Assembly: GCA_028819775.1 (NCBI GenBank)
Contig: JAPPKV010000287.1
Coordinates: 1-6,253, forward strand
Direction: 5' to 3'
Length of the DNA: 6,253 nt
Source: Gammaproteobacteria bacterium
GTDB lineage: Bacteria; Pseudomonadota; Gammaproteobacteria; Pseudomonadales; Azotimanducaceae_A
Shown piece after piece: positions 6,066-6,253 of the stretch. The first letter of the stretch is position 1, and every line of letters starts with the position of its first letter. Position numbers and translations under genes: made by a program. The notes below the pieces were generated by a model, which was given only the letters and a program-made list of their open reading frames with translations, was not told the DNA's origin and ran no database searches.

Positions 6066-6253
6066 CCGATCCTGCCCGCGCGCGAAAGAGCGCGGCGCCT
6101 GCGCCCGCCGGGCGACTGCGTCGTCGCCGGCAAACTGCCCTTCCGTTCACTTCCCGCCACCGGCTCGACTCTGACGACCCTCACGAAAAGCGGCCACCGG
6201 GCGACGACCGGCTGCCATCCGCCCAGCCGGCCGCACGAGTCGTCAGCGCTCGT
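6062..6253 (+). CDS. Unrecognised reading frame, 5' part only
   Basis: The ATG overlaps the preceding stop in an ATGA arrangement (6062-6065), which is typical of translationally coupled genes, and the frame is open for 64 codons to the window edge. The visible N-terminus is very basic and disordered-looking (ARARKSAAPAPAGRLRRRRQ at residues 5-24, followed by TALPF), with a charged Pro/Asp-rich stretch afterwards. Such N-termini occur ahead of DNA-binding or membrane-linked domains, but nothing here allows an assignment. No strong Shine-Dalgarno is present (GGGCGGGCAGCGGGCC upstream is G-rich but generic), so coupling would be needed for good expression. It could be chance in GC-rich DNA. Confidence 0.35.
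   Translation, partial: MTDPARARKSAAPAPAGRLRRRRQTALPFTSRHRLDSDDPHEKRPPGDDRLPSAQPAARVVSAR

Noticed and set aside
5021..6184. Long minus-strand open frame (387 codons) opposite the XRE-like gene
   Set aside because: Low-complexity Arg/Ser/Pro composition and no motif; it is antisense to the XRE-like gene and the helical protein, which have clear protein character.
1..6253. CRISPR arrays, tRNA or rRNA genes, complete insertion sequences
   Set aside because: No regularly spaced repeats, no tRNA-like cloverleaf or rRNA segment, and no transposase or terminal inverted repeats were seen on reading both strands.

Overview
The window shows a compact anti-phage defence cluster of moderate GC content set in very GC-rich, partly decayed DNA. 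The host is probably a high-GC bacterium. Flanking remnants resemble a Calx-beta repeat protein with an autotransporter-like linker and an RND efflux pump, which suggests a Gram-negative host, but the sequence does not allow a species call. Local GC differs sharply: by hand count 32/60 at 1921-1980 and 35/60 at 481-540, against 48/60 at 4081-4140.

Defence core (1-3497, all minus strand, so transcribed right to left). A patatin-like phospholipase (3497-2505) is followed after one base by a CD-NTase of the CdnE type (2503-1610). Together they form a minimal two-gene (type I-like) CBASS system: the cyclase should make a cyclic nucleotide on infection, and this should activate the phospholipase to attack the cell's own membrane. 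The CdnE keeps its three catalytic aspartates. It also keeps the asparagine that sets pyrimidine choice in characterised CdnE enzymes, so a uridine-containing signal such as cyclic UMP-AMP is predicted. After a 270-base gap comes a DUF262 protein with a C-terminal HNH nuclease module (1339 to beyond the left edge), a type IV restriction-like gene. The gap holds two small hairpins and what looks like the last ~23 codons of an RND efflux pump, so the two defence units were probably brought together by separate recombination events.

Decayed region (3498-5020). No intact gene is seen on either strand up to 4793. On the minus strand, 4180-3733 is a recognisable Calx-beta domain plus its C-terminal linker, broken by at least three frameshifts. 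An unrecognised coding-like remnant lies at 4616-4180. I see nothing supportable at 4617-4793 or at 3498-3732.

Right side (4794-6253). An AlpA-type helix-turn-helix gene (minus) and an XRE-like helix-turn-helix gene (plus) are divergent, with 53 bases between them, a layout typical of the control region of a prophage or integrative element. Downstream of the XRE gene lies an unrecognised gene that appears broken by a frameshift and a stop codon. Its stop overlaps (ATGA) the start of a further unrecognised reading frame that leaves the window. The picture is the edge of a mobile-element-associated defence island.
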